Shown here: piece after piece, positions 9,159 through 18,744 of the stretch
How the letters are laid out: each line of letters begins with the position of its first letter
Position numbering within the stretch: the first letter of the stretch is position 1
Source: Halobacillus kuroshimensis DSM 18393
Lineage (GTDB): Bacteria > Bacillota > Bacilli > Bacillales > Halobacillaceae
DNA length: 64,000 nucleotides
Assembly: GCF_000425705.1 (NCBI RefSeq)
Contig: NZ_AUDY01000008.1
Location: 744,001 to 808,000 of the forward strand
Direction of reading: 5' to 3'
The notes under the pieces: model-generated
Databases searched by the model: none
Seen by the model: the letters and a program-made list of their open reading frames with translations, nothing else
Told to the model about the DNA's origin: nothing
Program-made: the position numbers and the translations under genes

Positions 9159-11468
9159 ATGGCTGGAAAACGCAAAAAAAAGAAAAAGCAATCCAATCTG
9201 AAGAACCATGTAAAGTTTGAGCTCGTGGGGCTTTTGTTTCTTTTTCTTGCTGTGATTGGAAGCGGGGCATCTGCGATCAGCGATGGAGCCATCCCGGGTG
9301 GATTGGAAAGGTTCTGGCAGTTCCTTTTCGGTGTCTGGTATTTTATCGCTTCGCTGTTCTTTCTCATTGTAGGGATCTTCTTAATGGTGAAGAGAAGGTG
9401 GCCTTCGTTTTTACATAAACGCTTATTTGGTATTTATCTGATTCTTATATCCCTCATTTTGTTTACGCATCTGGAGACGCTATCTGCTGATTTAGGAACA
9501 GGGAATGGCTCCATATTAACGATGACATGGGAACGGATTACAGAAATGATGCGCGGAGAGCGCTCCTTCTACAGTGCTGGAGGTGGGTTGACAGGAGCTG
9601 TTCTATTGTCTATCACCTATTATTTGTTCGCCCAGGCCGGGGCGGCCATCGTCGCCTTTTTCCTGTTTATCACAGGAATATTGTTTGTGAGTGAATGGTC
9701 GCTGGGAGAGTTGTTTGCGATTCTTGGAAAGAATATAAAAAAACTGGGCCGTGAGCAGGTGGCCAGAATGAAAAATCAAAAACAAGACCGGAAAGTGAAG
9801 AAAGAAGAAAAAACAAAGGAACAGGAAGAGGAAGCTGTGGTCTATGACATCAGTGATTCGCCATCCGTTGTGGAAGAAGAATCGAAGAATGAACCGATCA
9901 TTCAGGATTTCACAGAAACCGCCTATGCGGCTCAGGAAAAAGAACAGCCTTCTCCTGCCAAGGCTTCAGCCGGTAAACCGGACCCTGAGGGGGAGGATAC
10001 GGCGTTGGAAAAATCCATGCCGACAGCTGAGCTGGAAAACCATGATTATCATCTGCCTGGAATCGAACTGCTGGATGAACCCACGTCATCCCCACAGAGT
10101 CAGGGTCGTTCCCATATCCAGGCTACGGTAAGAAAACTGGAGAAAACGTTCCAGAGCTTCGGCGTGAAAGCAAAGGTAACCAAAGTTCACGTCGGGCCTT
10201 CGGTCACAAAATATGAGGTTTATCCGGATGTAGGGGTTAAGGTTAGTAAAATCGTAAACCTTAACGATGACCTTGCTCTTGCTCTTGCGGCGAAGGATAT
10301 CCGAATTGAAGCACCAATCCCGGGGAAGTCTGCCGTCGGAATTGAAGTGCCCAATCAGGAAGTGTCGATGGTTTCTCTAAGGGAAGTACTGGAAACAGGC
10401 AGGTCAAATCCTGATTCCAAGCTCAGCTTTGCTCTTGGGCGGGACATATCCGGTGAAGCCGTGATGTCCGAATTGAATAAAATGCCGCACATGCTTGTCG
10501 CCGGTGCAACAGGAAGTGGTAAGAGTGTCTGCATCAATGGCATTATTACGAGTATTCTTATGAGAGCAAAGCCCCACGAAGTGAAAATGATGATGATAGA
10601 CCCGAAAAAAGTGGAACTGAATGTGTATAATGGTATTCCTCACCTCCTTGCGCCCGTTGTGACGGATCCTAAAAAAGCCTCCCGTGCCTTGAAAAAAGTG
10701 GTATCGGAAATGGAGCGGAGGTACGACCTGTTTTCTGATACAGGAACGAGGAACATCGAGAGCTATAATGAGTACATTAAAAAACACAACCAGGAACAGG
10801 AAGATGAGCAGCCGCAGCTGCCTTACATCGTTGTCCTGGTGGATGAGCTTGCCGACTTAATGATGGTAGCTTCCAACGAAGTAGAAGATGCCATTACACG
10901 TCTGGCCCAGATGGCCCGTGCCGCGGGGATCCATTTGATTATTGCCACCCAGCGTCCTTCCGTGGATGTCATTACCGGTGTCATTAAAGCCAATATTCCA
11001 TCCCGTATTGCGTTCAGCGTTTCCTCGCAGACCGATTCAAGGACCATCCTCGATTCCGGAGGAGCCGAAAAACTGCTCGGCAGGGGGGACATGCTGTTCA
11101 CGCCGGTCGGTTCCAACAAGCCGACACGGGTACAGGGGGCCTTCTTGTCTGATGAGGAGGTCGAACGCGTCGTCCAGTTCTGTGTCGACCAGCAGAAAGC
11201 CCAGTACCAGGAGGAAATGATTCCTGAAGAGGAAAGTGAAGTAAAACAGGAAGTCGATGATGATCTCTATCCTGAAGCAGTACAGATGGTCATAGAAATG
11301 CAGAGTGCGAGTGTTTCCATGCTCCAGCGCCGTTTCCGTGTCGGATATACACGGGCTGCGCGCCTGATCGATGCTATGGAGGATAACGGAATCGTCGGTC
11401 CTTATGAAGGAAGCAAGCCGCGTTCTGTCCTGGTATCTCAGCAGAGTGAGGAACAGCATACATCTTGA
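9159..11468 (+). CDS. spoIIIE: DNA translocase FtsK/SpoIIIE
   Basis: 769-residue septal ATPase that pumps chromosomal DNA into the forespore and clears DNA from division septa. Four hydrophobic segments lie within residues ~20-180, then an acidic, low-complexity linker (~190-320), the alpha/beta motor with Walker A GATGSGKS at about residue 448 and Walker [11 protein letters not shown], and a C-terminal winged-helix gamma domain (~700-760) that reads SRS/KOPS-type sequences. AGGAGGTGG is 8 bases from ATG 9159. Size and position match SpoIIIE rather than SftA. Confidence 0.96.
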   Translation: MAGKRKKKKKQSNLKNHVKFELVGLLFLFLAVIGSGASAISDGAIPGGLERFWQFLFGVWYFIASLFFLIVGIFLMVKRRWPSFLHKRLFGIYLILISLILFTHLETLSADLGTGNGSILTMTWERITEMMRGERSFYSAGGGLTGAVLLSITYYLFAQAGAAIVAFFLFITGILFVSEWSLGELFAILGKNIKKLGREQVARMKNQKQDRKVKKEEKTKEQEEEAVVYDISDSPSVVEEESKNEPIIQDFTETAYAAQEKEQPSPAKASAGKPDPEGEDTALEKSMPTAELENHDYHLPGIELLDEPTSSPQSQGRSHIQATVRKLEKTFQSFGVKAKVTKVHVGPSVTKYEVYPDVGVKVSKIVNLNDDLALALAAKDIRIEAPIPGKSAVGIEVPNQEVSMVSLREVLETGRSNPDSKLSFALGRDISGEAVMSELNKMPHMLVAGATGSGKSVCINGIITSILMRAKPHEVKMMMIDPKKVELNVYNGIPHLLAPVVTDPKKASRALKKVVSEMERRYDLFSDTGTRNIESYNEYIKKHNQEQEDEQPQLPYIVVLVDELADLMMVASNEVEDAITRLAQMARAAGIHLIIATQRPSVDVITGVIKANIPSRIAFSVSSQTDSRTILDSGGAEKLLGRGDMLFTPVGSNKPTRVQGAFLSDEEVERVVQFCVDQQKAQYQEEMIPEEESEVKQEVDDDLYPEAVQMVIEMQSASVSMLQRRFRVGYTRAARLIDAMEDNGIVGPYEGSKPRSVLVSQQSEEQHTS

Positions 11469-11470
11469 GT

Positions 11471-11502
11471 AAAGACAGCCTGGATAACCAGGCTGTCTTT
11501 TT
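11471..11502 (+). terminator. Terminator of ftsK/spoIIIE
   Basis: AAAGACAGCCTGG-ATAA-CCAGGCTGTCTTT followed by TT; a 13-bp perfect stem. Confidence 0.9.
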
Positions 11503-11718
11503 CTATAGAGAAAAAACTCGGGGATATGTTCAAAAATATGATCATTCTTAAAGTTTCACATTCTGTCAAAAATGAAGCAAAATTCATAAAAATGACCTAA
11601 TTCTATTTATTTATCTGTTGAATAGTGTTATATTATTGTCAAAATATGATGTGTCGAACGTCAGAGGTCAGATCACTGCTGTGACACTGGCTGATCCATA
11701 GATTCCGGGGTGAAACAT

Positions 11719-12444
11719 ATGTCAATCAAACAGGATACACGTCACCTTTATTTACAGGTGATTGAACAAGTGAAAAGAGATATTGAAAACGGTATCTTTA
11801 AAGAAAAGCAGAAACTGCCTTCCGAGTTCCAGCTTTCCAAATCTCTCGGTGTTTCCCGAGCTACTTTAAGGGAGGCGCTGCGGATTCTGGAAGAAGAGGG
11901 AGTAGTCACAAGACGTCACGGGGTGGGGACGTTTGTGAACCCAAAACCATTGTTTACATCAGGCATTGAAGAACTCGACAGTGTGACAGGGATGATAACG
12001 AAGTCGGGGATGACTCCAGGGACCCAGTATCTATCTGCTGATTTAGTAGAAGCGACCGAAGAGGATAAAAAACGGTTTTCACCTTTGGATGTCCAGCACC
12101 TGGCCAAAGTGGAGCGTGTGCGGACAGCGGACGAGCATCCTGTCGTATACTGCACAGACAAGATTCCGGAAGGGCTGCTTCCCATTGATCAGATCCGAGA
12201 AGCGGACTCTCTGTTCAATGTACTGGAGAAATACACTGGAAAGACGATCGGCTATGCCGTCACGCACATTGAACCGATCGGCTTCCATGACCGGATTTCA
12301 CCGATTCTGAACTGTGAGCCGGATCAGTCGCTGCTCCTGCTTAAACAGATGCATTATTCCCAGGATGATATCCCGATGCTTTTGTCCTCCAACTACTTCA
12401 GGGCTGATAAATTCAGCTTTCACGTTTTGAGAAAAAGAGTGTAA
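11719..12444 (+). CDS. ymfC: GntR/HutC-family transcriptional regulator (YmfC-like)
   Basis: 241-residue regulator with an N-terminal GntR winged helix ([20 protein letters not shown]) and a C-terminal UTRA effector domain (~100-240). ATG 11719 has GGGGTG 6 bases upstream; GTG 11710 is the alternative. Placed between spoIIIE and a nucleoside-type ABC importer, it is the likely local regulator of that importer; the ligand is unknown. The 250-base upstream region is AT-rich, with a short dyad CAC-TGCT-GTG near 11672 that could be part of an operator. Confidence 0.88.
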   Translation: MSIKQDTRHLYLQVIEQVKRDIENGIFKEKQKLPSEFQLSKSLGVSRATLREALRILEEEGVVTRRHGVGTFVNPKPLFTSGIEELDSVTGMITKSGMTPGTQYLSADLVEATEEDKKRFSPLDVQHLAKVERVRTADEHPVVYCTDKIPEGLLPIDQIREADSLFNVLEKYTGKTIGYAVTHIEPIGFHDRISPILNCEPDQSLLLLKQMHYSQDDIPMLLSSNYFRADKFSFHVLRKRV

Positions 12445-12453
12445 GCGTTTACA
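12440..12453 (+). promoter_or_regulatory. CcpA cre site
   Basis: TGTAAGCGTTTACA matches the cre consensus TGWAANCGNTNWCA at every fixed position and is close to a perfect palindrome. It overlaps the stop codon of the GntR gene, about 95 bases before the lipoprotein start, pointing to catabolite control of the importer. Confidence 0.75.
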
Positions 12454-12546
12454 ATTTGATAACTTCAGGGAGGTGAGGCCTCTACAAACTGCCGTAAGTT
12501 TCTCTTGCTTCAACTTATACTTAAACCAATAGGGGGGGTAAACGTT

Positions 12547-13671
12547 TTGTTGAAAAGTCGTTTTCTTATGGTATTTGTTTTGTTAGTAACGTTTGGAATG
12601 GTCCTTGCTGCCTGTGGTTCATCAGATAGTGAAGAAAGTACTGGAGGAGATTCCGGTGAGAGCTCTGGCAATGAAGAGTCAGGCGGTGACGGCGGAAGTG
12701 GAGACTTCTCTGTGGCAATGGTTACCGACGTCGGCGGCGTTGATGATAAATCCTTCAACCAGTCAGCATGGGAAGGTCTGCAGGCGTTCGGGGAAGAGAA
12801 TGGGTTGAGCAAAGGTGAAGGGATTGATTACGCTCAGTCTGAAAGTGATGCTGATTATGCAACAAACCTGAATCGTCTTGTTCGTCAGGATTATAACCTG
12901 ATTTTCGGAATTGGTTACCTTCTGCAGCCGGCTATTAAAGAAGTCGCCGGGCAGTACCCTGATACAAGCTTTGCGCTTGTTGACTCCGTTCAGGAAGGGG
13001 ACAACATTGCAAGTATCGTATTTAAGGAACATCAAGGTTCCTTCCTTGCTGGAGTTGCTGCTGCAAAGAAAACACAATCCAACCAAATTGGCTTCATCGG
13101 CGGGGTTGACGGAAACCTGATCAACAAATTCGAAGCCGGTTTTGTGGCGGGCGTTAAATCCGTGAATGCGGATATTGATGTAGAAATTGAATATGCTGAG
13201 AATTTCAACGATCCGGAAAAAGGACGTGCTTTAGCCTCCAATATGTATTCCAAAGGCGTTGACGTGATTTATCATGCTTCCGGCGGGACAGGGAACGGAG
13301 TCTTCGCAGAAGCGAAGGACTTAAAAAATGCCAGTCCTGATGAAGACGTATGGGTGATCGGTGTTGACCGTGACCAGTATGAGGAAGGTCAGATCGGTGA
13401 TGCCAACGTTACACTCACTTCCATGGTGAAGCGGGTGGATATCGCTGTTCAGGATGTATCCGAGCAGGCGATGAACGGGGAGTTTCCGGGTGGCGAAGTC
13501 ATTGAGTATGGTCTTGAGGACGATGCTATCAGCATCGCTGAAACAAATGAAGAAGCGATGACGGAGGAAATCACTTCTTCCGTTAATGAATGGAAGGAAA
13601 AAATCATTAACGGCGATGTGGAAGTTCCGAGCACTCGTGAAGAACTGGAATCCTTTGTAGACGCACTGTAG
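12547..13671 (+). CDS. nupN: BMP-family substrate-binding lipoprotein (nucleoside ABC importer)
   Basis: About 374 residues. The start is TTG 12547 (or the adjacent TTG 12550), 8 bases after an AGGGGGGG ribosome site. A lipoprotein signal peptide ends in LAAC-G, then an acidic Ser/Gly/Glu linker (~25-50) and a BMP/Med (PnrA-like) periplasmic-binding fold (VAMVTDVGGVDDKSFNQSAW, DPEKGRALASNMYSKGVDVIYHA). This family binds purine nucleosides in several bacteria. Its own terminator follows, then the ATPase and two permeases. Substrate assignment as nucleosides rests on the family. Confidence 0.92.
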   Translation: MLKSRFLMVFVLLVTFGMVLAACGSSDSEESTGGDSGESSGNEESGGDGGSGDFSVAMVTDVGGVDDKSFNQSAWEGLQAFGEENGLSKGEGIDYAQSESDADYATNLNRLVRQDYNLIFGIGYLLQPAIKEVAGQYPDTSFALVDSVQEGDNIASIVFKEHQGSFLAGVAAAKKTQSNQIGFIGGVDGNLINKFEAGFVAGVKSVNADIDVEIEYAENFNDPEKGRALASNMYSKGVDVIYHASGGTGNGVFAEAKDLKNASPDEDVWVIGVDRDQYEEGQIGDANVTLTSMVKRVDIAVQDVSEQAMNGEFPGGEVIEYGLEDDAISIAETNEEAMTEEITSSVNEWKEKIINGDVEVPSTREELESFVDAL

Positions 13672-13675
13672 GGAG

Positions 13676-13703
13676 AAAAGGCTGGTGAAAGCCGGCCTTT
13701 TCT
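13676..13703 (+). terminator. Hairpin between lipoprotein and ABC ATPase genes
   Basis: AAAAGGCTGG pairs with CCGGCCTTTT (one G-U) followed by TC and TT. A partial terminator or RNA-stabilising stem here would give more binding protein than transporter. Confidence 0.7.
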
Positions 13704-13789
13704 TATGTCAATGAAAATCATCAAATGAAAAGCTGTTCCGGCCCTTTTCCTTTGGTGATTTTTAAAGGTCAAACGGGGGAGGAAGAGAG

Positions 13790-15316
13790 ATGGAATATGT
13801 TATTGAAATGCTGAAAATCAGAAAAGAATTTCCAGGCATTGTCGCCAATGACGATATTACGCTCCGTGTTCAAAAAGGGGAGATTCATGCGCTGCTAGGC
13901 GAGAATGGAGCGGGGAAATCCACCTTGATGAATGTTTTATTCGGCCTTTATCAGCCGGAACAAGGCGAAATAAAAGTCCGTGGTGAACAAGTGAAGATTA
14001 CGGATCCGAACACAGCCAACGCCCATGGTATAGGGATGGTGCACCAGCACTTTATGCTTGTCGATACATTTACGGTCACTGAAAATATCATTCTTGGCAG
14101 CGAGCCTAAAAAAGGCGGAACGGTCGACATAAAAAAAGCGGAAAAGCAGGTCGCAGAGTTATCGGAACAGTACGGGCTGAATGTAGACCCGAGTGCAAAA
14201 ATCCGTGATATATCTGTCGGTATGCAGCAGCGTGTAGAAATTTTGAAAACGCTTTATAGAGGGGCGGATATCTTAATTTTTGACGAGCCCACGGCCGTTC
14301 TGACTCCTCAGGAAATCAAAGAACTGATAGAGATCATGAACAACCTGGTGAAGGAAGGAAAATCCATTATCCTGATCACTCATAAGCTGAAGGAAATTAT
14401 GGAAGTGTGTGACAGGTGTACAGTCATAAGAAAAGGTCGTGGAATCGGAACGGTGGATGTGAGCGAAACGACCCCTGATCAACTGGCAGCGCTTATGGTC
14501 GGCCGTGATGTCAGCTTTTCAACGGAGAAAACAGCCGCTCAACCGAATGAAGTCTATCTGTCTATTAAGGATCTTCATGTCAAGGACGGGCGTGGAGTTG
14601 ATATGGTTAAAGGACTGAATCTGGACGTCCGGTCCGGTGAAATCGTCGGTATTGCTGGTGTTGACGGTAATGGACAGTCGGAGTTGATCGAAGCTGTTAC
14701 AGGCTTGAGAAAAAGTGAATCAGGGACGATTCACCTGCACGAAAAAGTCATCTCCAATCTTACACCGCGGAAGGTAACCCAGTCCGGCGTCTCCCACATC
14801 CCGCAGGACCGCCATAAGTTTGGTCTTGTCCTTGATTTTCCGATTGGGGAAAACATGGTTCTTCAGACCTATTATGATGAGCCGTTTTCTAAAAAAGGTG
14901 TGATGAACTTTAAGAACATCTATGAAAAAGCGTCAGATTTGATCCAGGAATATGACGTCCGGACCCCTGATGCCTATACAAAAGCAAGAGCTCTATCAGG
15001 CGGGAACCAGCAGAAAGCGATCATCGGCAGGGAAGTGGACAGATCACCAGATTTGATTATAGCCGCGCAGCCTACAAGAGGTCTGGACGTAGGAGCGATT
15101 GAGTTCATTCATAAAAAACTGATCGAAGAACGGGATAAAGGGCGTGCCATTCTGCTTCTTTCCTTTGAACTGGATGAAATTATGAATGTCAGTGACCGGA
15201 TTGCGGTTATGTTTGATGGTTCCATTATTCGAGAAGTTGCTCCGGAGGGTACGAATGAGCAGGAGCTCGGTCTGCTTATGGCTGGAAATACTGGTCAGAA
15301 AGCGGGGGGCGTCTAA
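13790..15316 (+). CDS. nupO: Nucleoside ABC importer, duplicated ATP-binding subunit
   Basis: 508 residues with two ABC domains. The first has Walker A GENGAGKST (~residue 38) and signature ISVGMQQR; the second has a degenerate Walker A (GVDGNGQSE, lysine missing) but an intact LSGGNQQK signature, as is usual in simple-sugar/nucleoside importers. GGGGGAGG precedes ATG 13790. The stop overlaps the next ATG by one base (TAATG). Confidence 0.93.
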   Translation: MEYVIEMLKIRKEFPGIVANDDITLRVQKGEIHALLGENGAGKSTLMNVLFGLYQPEQGEIKVRGEQVKITDPNTANAHGIGMVHQHFMLVDTFTVTENIILGSEPKKGGTVDIKKAEKQVAELSEQYGLNVDPSAKIRDISVGMQQRVEILKTLYRGADILIFDEPTAVLTPQEIKELIEIMNNLVKEGKSIILITHKLKEIMEVCDRCTVIRKGRGIGTVDVSETTPDQLAALMVGRDVSFSTEKTAAQPNEVYLSIKDLHVKDGRGVDMVKGLNLDVRSGEIVGIAGVDGNGQSELIEAVTGLRKSESGTIHLHEKVISNLTPRKVTQSGVSHIPQDRHKFGLVLDFPIGENMVLQTYYDEPFSKKGVMNFKNIYEKASDLIQEYDVRTPDAYTKARALSGGNQQKAIIGREVDRSPDLIIAAQPTRGLDVGAIEFIHKKLIEERDKGRAILLLSFELDEIMNVSDRIAVMFDGSIIREVAPEGTNEQELGLLMAGNTGQKAGGV

Positions 15317-16362
15317 TGTTCTCCAACCGGATGATTAATATATTGATCCCTGTGCTTTCTGTTATCCTCGGTCTTGTTGCTGGTGCTGTGATTATGCTTG
15401 TATTCGGATACAACCCGTTAGATGGGTTCGCCGCTCTATGGAAGGGGGCTTTTGGGGATTCCTACTTCTTTGGTGAGACGATCCGGCAGGTGACTCCCTA
15501 CATCCTATCGGGGCTGGCCGTTGCTTTTGCCCTCCGTTCTGGCCTGCTTAATATCGGCGTAGAGGGGCAGGTGTTTGTAGGCTGGCTGGCGTCTGTCTGG
15601 ATCGGTATATCTTTTGAGCTTCCGATGGTGGTCCATCTCCCTCTGGCGATTACTGCAGCGGCCTTTGCTGGAGCAGCGTGGGGCTTCATACCCGGACTTC
15701 TGAAAGCGAAATTAGGTGTCCATGAAGTGATCGTCACGATCATGATGAACTACATTGCTCTTTATGTCTCTAACGCCGTAATACGAAGTTTGTTGACCGA
15801 TGGCGCTGACCGGACGGAAAATATCGCTGCTACTGCGTCATTGAAATCAGAATGGCTGGCTGAGATGACGTTTTATTCACGGATCCACTATGGATTTATT
15901 ATCGCCATCGCTATGGCGGTGGTCATGTGGTTTATATTGAACCGGACAACGAAAGGATTCGAACTGCGGGCCGTCGGGTTTAACCAGCATGCATCCAACT
16001 ATGCAGGCATGAATGTGGGCCGGAACATTATTACCGCTATGGTCATATCCGGAGCATTTGCCGGCCTTGCGGGTGCCATGGAAGGTCTCGGTACGTTTGG
16101 ATTCATGTCGATTAAGTCAGGTTTCACAAATATCGGTTTTGACGGCATCGCCGTCGCCCTTCTGGGAGCAAATACAGCTGTAGGGGTGGTTCTTGCCGCC
16201 TTCTTATTCGGTATCCTGAAGATAGGTGCCCTCAATATGCCGACAGAAGCCGGTGTGCCAACCGAACTCGTAGAAATCATCATCGCTCTTATTATTTTCT
16301 TTGTAGCATCCAGCTATATGATTCGCTGGGTCCTTCTACGGTTCAAGAAGGAGGGGAAATAA
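15316..16362 (+). CDS. nupP: Nucleoside ABC importer permease 1
   Basis: 348-residue integral membrane protein of the BPD_transp_2 (ribose/nucleoside) permease family, with about 8-9 hydrophobic segments and the conserved GLLNIGVEGQ motif near residue 75. Coupled to nupO by stop/start overlap; one base separates it from nupQ. Confidence 0.92.
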   Translation: MFSNRMINILIPVLSVILGLVAGAVIMLVFGYNPLDGFAALWKGAFGDSYFFGETIRQVTPYILSGLAVAFALRSGLLNIGVEGQVFVGWLASVWIGISFELPMVVHLPLAITAAAFAGAAWGFIPGLLKAKLGVHEVIVTIMMNYIALYVSNAVIRSLLTDGADRTENIAATASLKSEWLAEMTFYSRIHYGFIIAIAMAVVMWFILNRTTKGFELRAVGFNQHASNYAGMNVGRNIITAMVISGAFAGLAGAMEGLGTFGFMSIKSGFTNIGFDGIAVALLGANTAVGVVLAAFLFGILKIGALNMPTEAGVPTELVEIIIALIIFFVASSYMIRWVLLRFKKEGK

Positions 16363-16363
16363 A

Positions 16364-17323
16364 ATGGAATTTTTAGAGGTGTTCAGCCGTATCCTCGGAT
16401 CCGCTGTCATTTTTGCAACCCCGTTGATTTTCACAGCGCTTGGCGGAGTATTCAGTGAGCGTTCCGGTGTTATTAATATCGGACTGGAAGGTTTGATGAT
16501 CATGGGGGCTTTTGTAGGTATTGTCTTTAACCTGACTTTCCACACGGTTTTTGGTGCTGCAACTCCCTGGATATCCATGCTGGCGGCGGTGATCGTATCC
16601 GCTCTGTTTTCCCTCGTCCACGCGGCAGCATCGATTACCTTCCGCGCCGATCAGGTTGTCAGCGGTGTGGCCATTAACTTTCTCGCTCTCGGAATCGGGC
16701 TGTTTCTTACAAAACAGTGGTACGACAAAGGGCAGACAGACTTCATTAAACAGCCTTTTTACTCTTCGGATGTTCCTGTTCTTAACAATATTCCTATTGT
16801 TGGGGAGATGTTGTTCAGTGGCTGGTACTGGACGTCTTACCTTGCCATTGCCATGGCGTTTGCTGCCTGGTTCGTGCTGTACAAAACCCCGTTCGGCCTT
16901 CGGTTGAGGTCGGTGGGCGAACATCCGATGGCGGCGGATACGAACGGCATTCATGTATACCGGATGCGTTATATCGGAGTTATGATTTCAGGTGCCCTCG
17001 GGGGGCTGGGGGGTTCCGTTTATGCCATGACTGTAGCGTTGAATTTTTCTCATGGCACCATTTTAGGACAGGGGTTCATCTCGCTCGCCGCCGTTATTTT
17101 TGGTAAGTGGCATCCCCTTGGTGCCCTAGGAGCAGCCATCTTTTTCGGCTTCGCTCAAAGTCTGAGCATTGTTTCCTCCGATATTGCCTTTTTAGAAGAT
17201 GTCCCTTCCGTTTTTATGCTGATCGCTCCATATGTCCTGACGATTCTCGCACTCGCTGGATTTATTGGACGGGCGGAAGCACCTAAATCACTCGGAGAAG
17301 CATATATTAAAGGAAACCGATAA
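16364..17323 (+). CDS. nupQ: Nucleoside ABC importer permease 2
   Basis: 319-residue second permease of the same family (SGVINIGLEGLMIMGAF near residue 35). Together with NupP it forms the membrane channel. GAAGGAGGGG precedes ATG 16364 from within nupP. Last gene of the operon. Confidence 0.92.
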   Translation: MEFLEVFSRILGSAVIFATPLIFTALGGVFSERSGVINIGLEGLMIMGAFVGIVFNLTFHTVFGAATPWISMLAAVIVSALFSLVHAAASITFRADQVVSGVAINFLALGIGLFLTKQWYDKGQTDFIKQPFYSSDVPVLNNIPIVGEMLFSGWYWTSYLAIAMAFAAWFVLYKTPFGLRLRSVGEHPMAADTNGIHVYRMRYIGVMISGALGGLGGSVYAMTVALNFSHGTILGQGFISLAAVIFGKWHPLGALGAAIFFGFAQSLSIVSSDIAFLEDVPSVFMLIAPYVLTILALAGFIGRAEAPKSLGEAYIKGNR

Positions 17324-17331
17324 ATATCTGT

Positions 17332-17361
17332 CCGGTGCTTTGGTGCCGGGCTGATTTTTTT
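17332..17361 (+). terminator. Terminator of nup operon
   Basis: CCGGTGC-TTTG-GTGCCGG (with G-U pairs), then TGATTTTTTT. Confidence 0.65.
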
Positions 17362-17457
17362 ACTTTTGTCCATATTTCCCTTACTATAAAACATAGTTAT
17401 AATGGATGAATATGGACATCTGCGTCTATACTACTAAAAAGTACAAGGAGGATGGAA

Positions 17458-18744
17458 ATGAAAATTACAAAAGAAACGATACTCGAAAAAGATGGGTACC
17501 GTCTACATATTTTACCAAGTAAGAAATATAAAACGATGAATATAGTAGCCAAATTCAAAGCTCCCTTAAAACGTGATGGGATTACGGAGAGGGCGCTTCT
17601 TCCGCATGTGCTTCAAAAAGCTACAAACCAGCACCCATCTGTAAGGTCTTTTCAGGCAGCATTTGAAAATCTTTATGGAACAGCTTTATCCAGTGATGGT
17701 TCGAAAAAAGGCGAAAACCATGTCATTAGTTTCCGGATGGAAGTGGTGAATGAATCTTATCTGAATGACAACGAACCGATTCTGGAGGAAGCATTTCAGT
17801 TGTTCCACAATGTCCTGTTTGATCCGAAAACTGTGGAGAACGGTTTTGACCCTGATATCGTTGAGCGTGAAAAACAGACACTTGAACAGAAAATCACTTC
17901 CATCAAGGATGATAAGATGAGCTATGCCAACCTTCGTCTCATGGACCACATGTGTAAAGGGGAGCCTTACGCCCTTCACGTCCATGGATATCAGGAGGAC
18001 ATGTCATCCATTACTCCGGAATCGCTTTACACTTATTATCAGCAGATGATCAAACAGGATATGCTGGATGTGTACGTGATCGGAGACATGGATGAAAAAG
18101 ATGTGGAAACATTAACAGACCGGTATTTCCATCGCAGTGGCAGCACGAATGAGGATAACGATCAGGTTTCTGTGTCCAAAGATGTCCAGGACTCTTCAGA
18201 GATCATTGAACGAGAAGAGGTCAATCAGGGAAAACTTCATCTCGGCTATCGTACATACACGAAGTTCGGAGATGATGACTATTATGCGCTGCAGGTGTTT
18301 AATGGTATTTTCGGTGGATTTCCGAGCTCGAAGCTGTTCATGAATGTCAGGGAAAAGCACAGCCTTGCGTACTATGCGGCATCAAGATTTGAGAGTCACA
18401 AAGGTCTTCTGCTTGTCTTCAGCGGGGTGGATCCAAAGGACTATGATCAAGCGAAATCCATTATTCTGGATCAGATGGAAGCGATGAAAAATGGAGACTT
18501 TACAGAAGAGCAGGTAGAGGAGACGAAAGAACAAGTCATTAACCAGCTGAAAGAGACGATGGATAATGCCAATGGATTGATCGAAGTGCTTTACCATCAA
18601 ATGCTTTCCGGAATCGACATGCCGGCGGACCAGCTTATCGAAAATATCCGTGGAGTAACCAAAGAGCAGGTCGTTCAAATGGCGGAAAAGATTAAACTGG
18701 ACACTATTTATTTCTTAACAAGTCACGAGGGAGGGGAAGAGTGA
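17458..18744 (+). CDS. ymfF: M16-family peptidase-like protein YmfF (no zinc motif)
   Basis: 428-residue M16B-type protein. The HxxEH zinc motif expected near the N-terminus is absent, so this is probably the non-catalytic partner of YmfH, which follows and has the motif. Start at ATG 17458, 7 bases after AAGGAGG; ATG 17452 lies on the ribosome site. The gene overlaps ymfH by one base (TGATG), consistent with a heterodimeric chamber as in other bacterial M16B pairs. Confidence 0.92.
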   Translation: MKITKETILEKDGYRLHILPSKKYKTMNIVAKFKAPLKRDGITERALLPHVLQKATNQHPSVRSFQAAFENLYGTALSSDGSKKGENHVISFRMEVVNESYLNDNEPILEEAFQLFHNVLFDPKTVENGFDPDIVEREKQTLEQKITSIKDDKMSYANLRLMDHMCKGEPYALHVHGYQEDMSSITPESLYTYYQQMIKQDMLDVYVIGDMDEKDVETLTDRYFHRSGSTNEDNDQVSVSKDVQDSSEIIEREEVNQGKLHLGYRTYTKFGDDDYYALQVFNGIFGGFPSSKLFMNVREKHSLAYYAASRFESHKGLLLVFSGVDPKDYDQAKSIILDQMEAMKNGDFTEEQVEETKEQVINQLKETMDNANGLIEVLYHQMLSGIDMPADQLIENIRGVTKEQVVQMAEKIKLDTIYFLTSHEGGEE

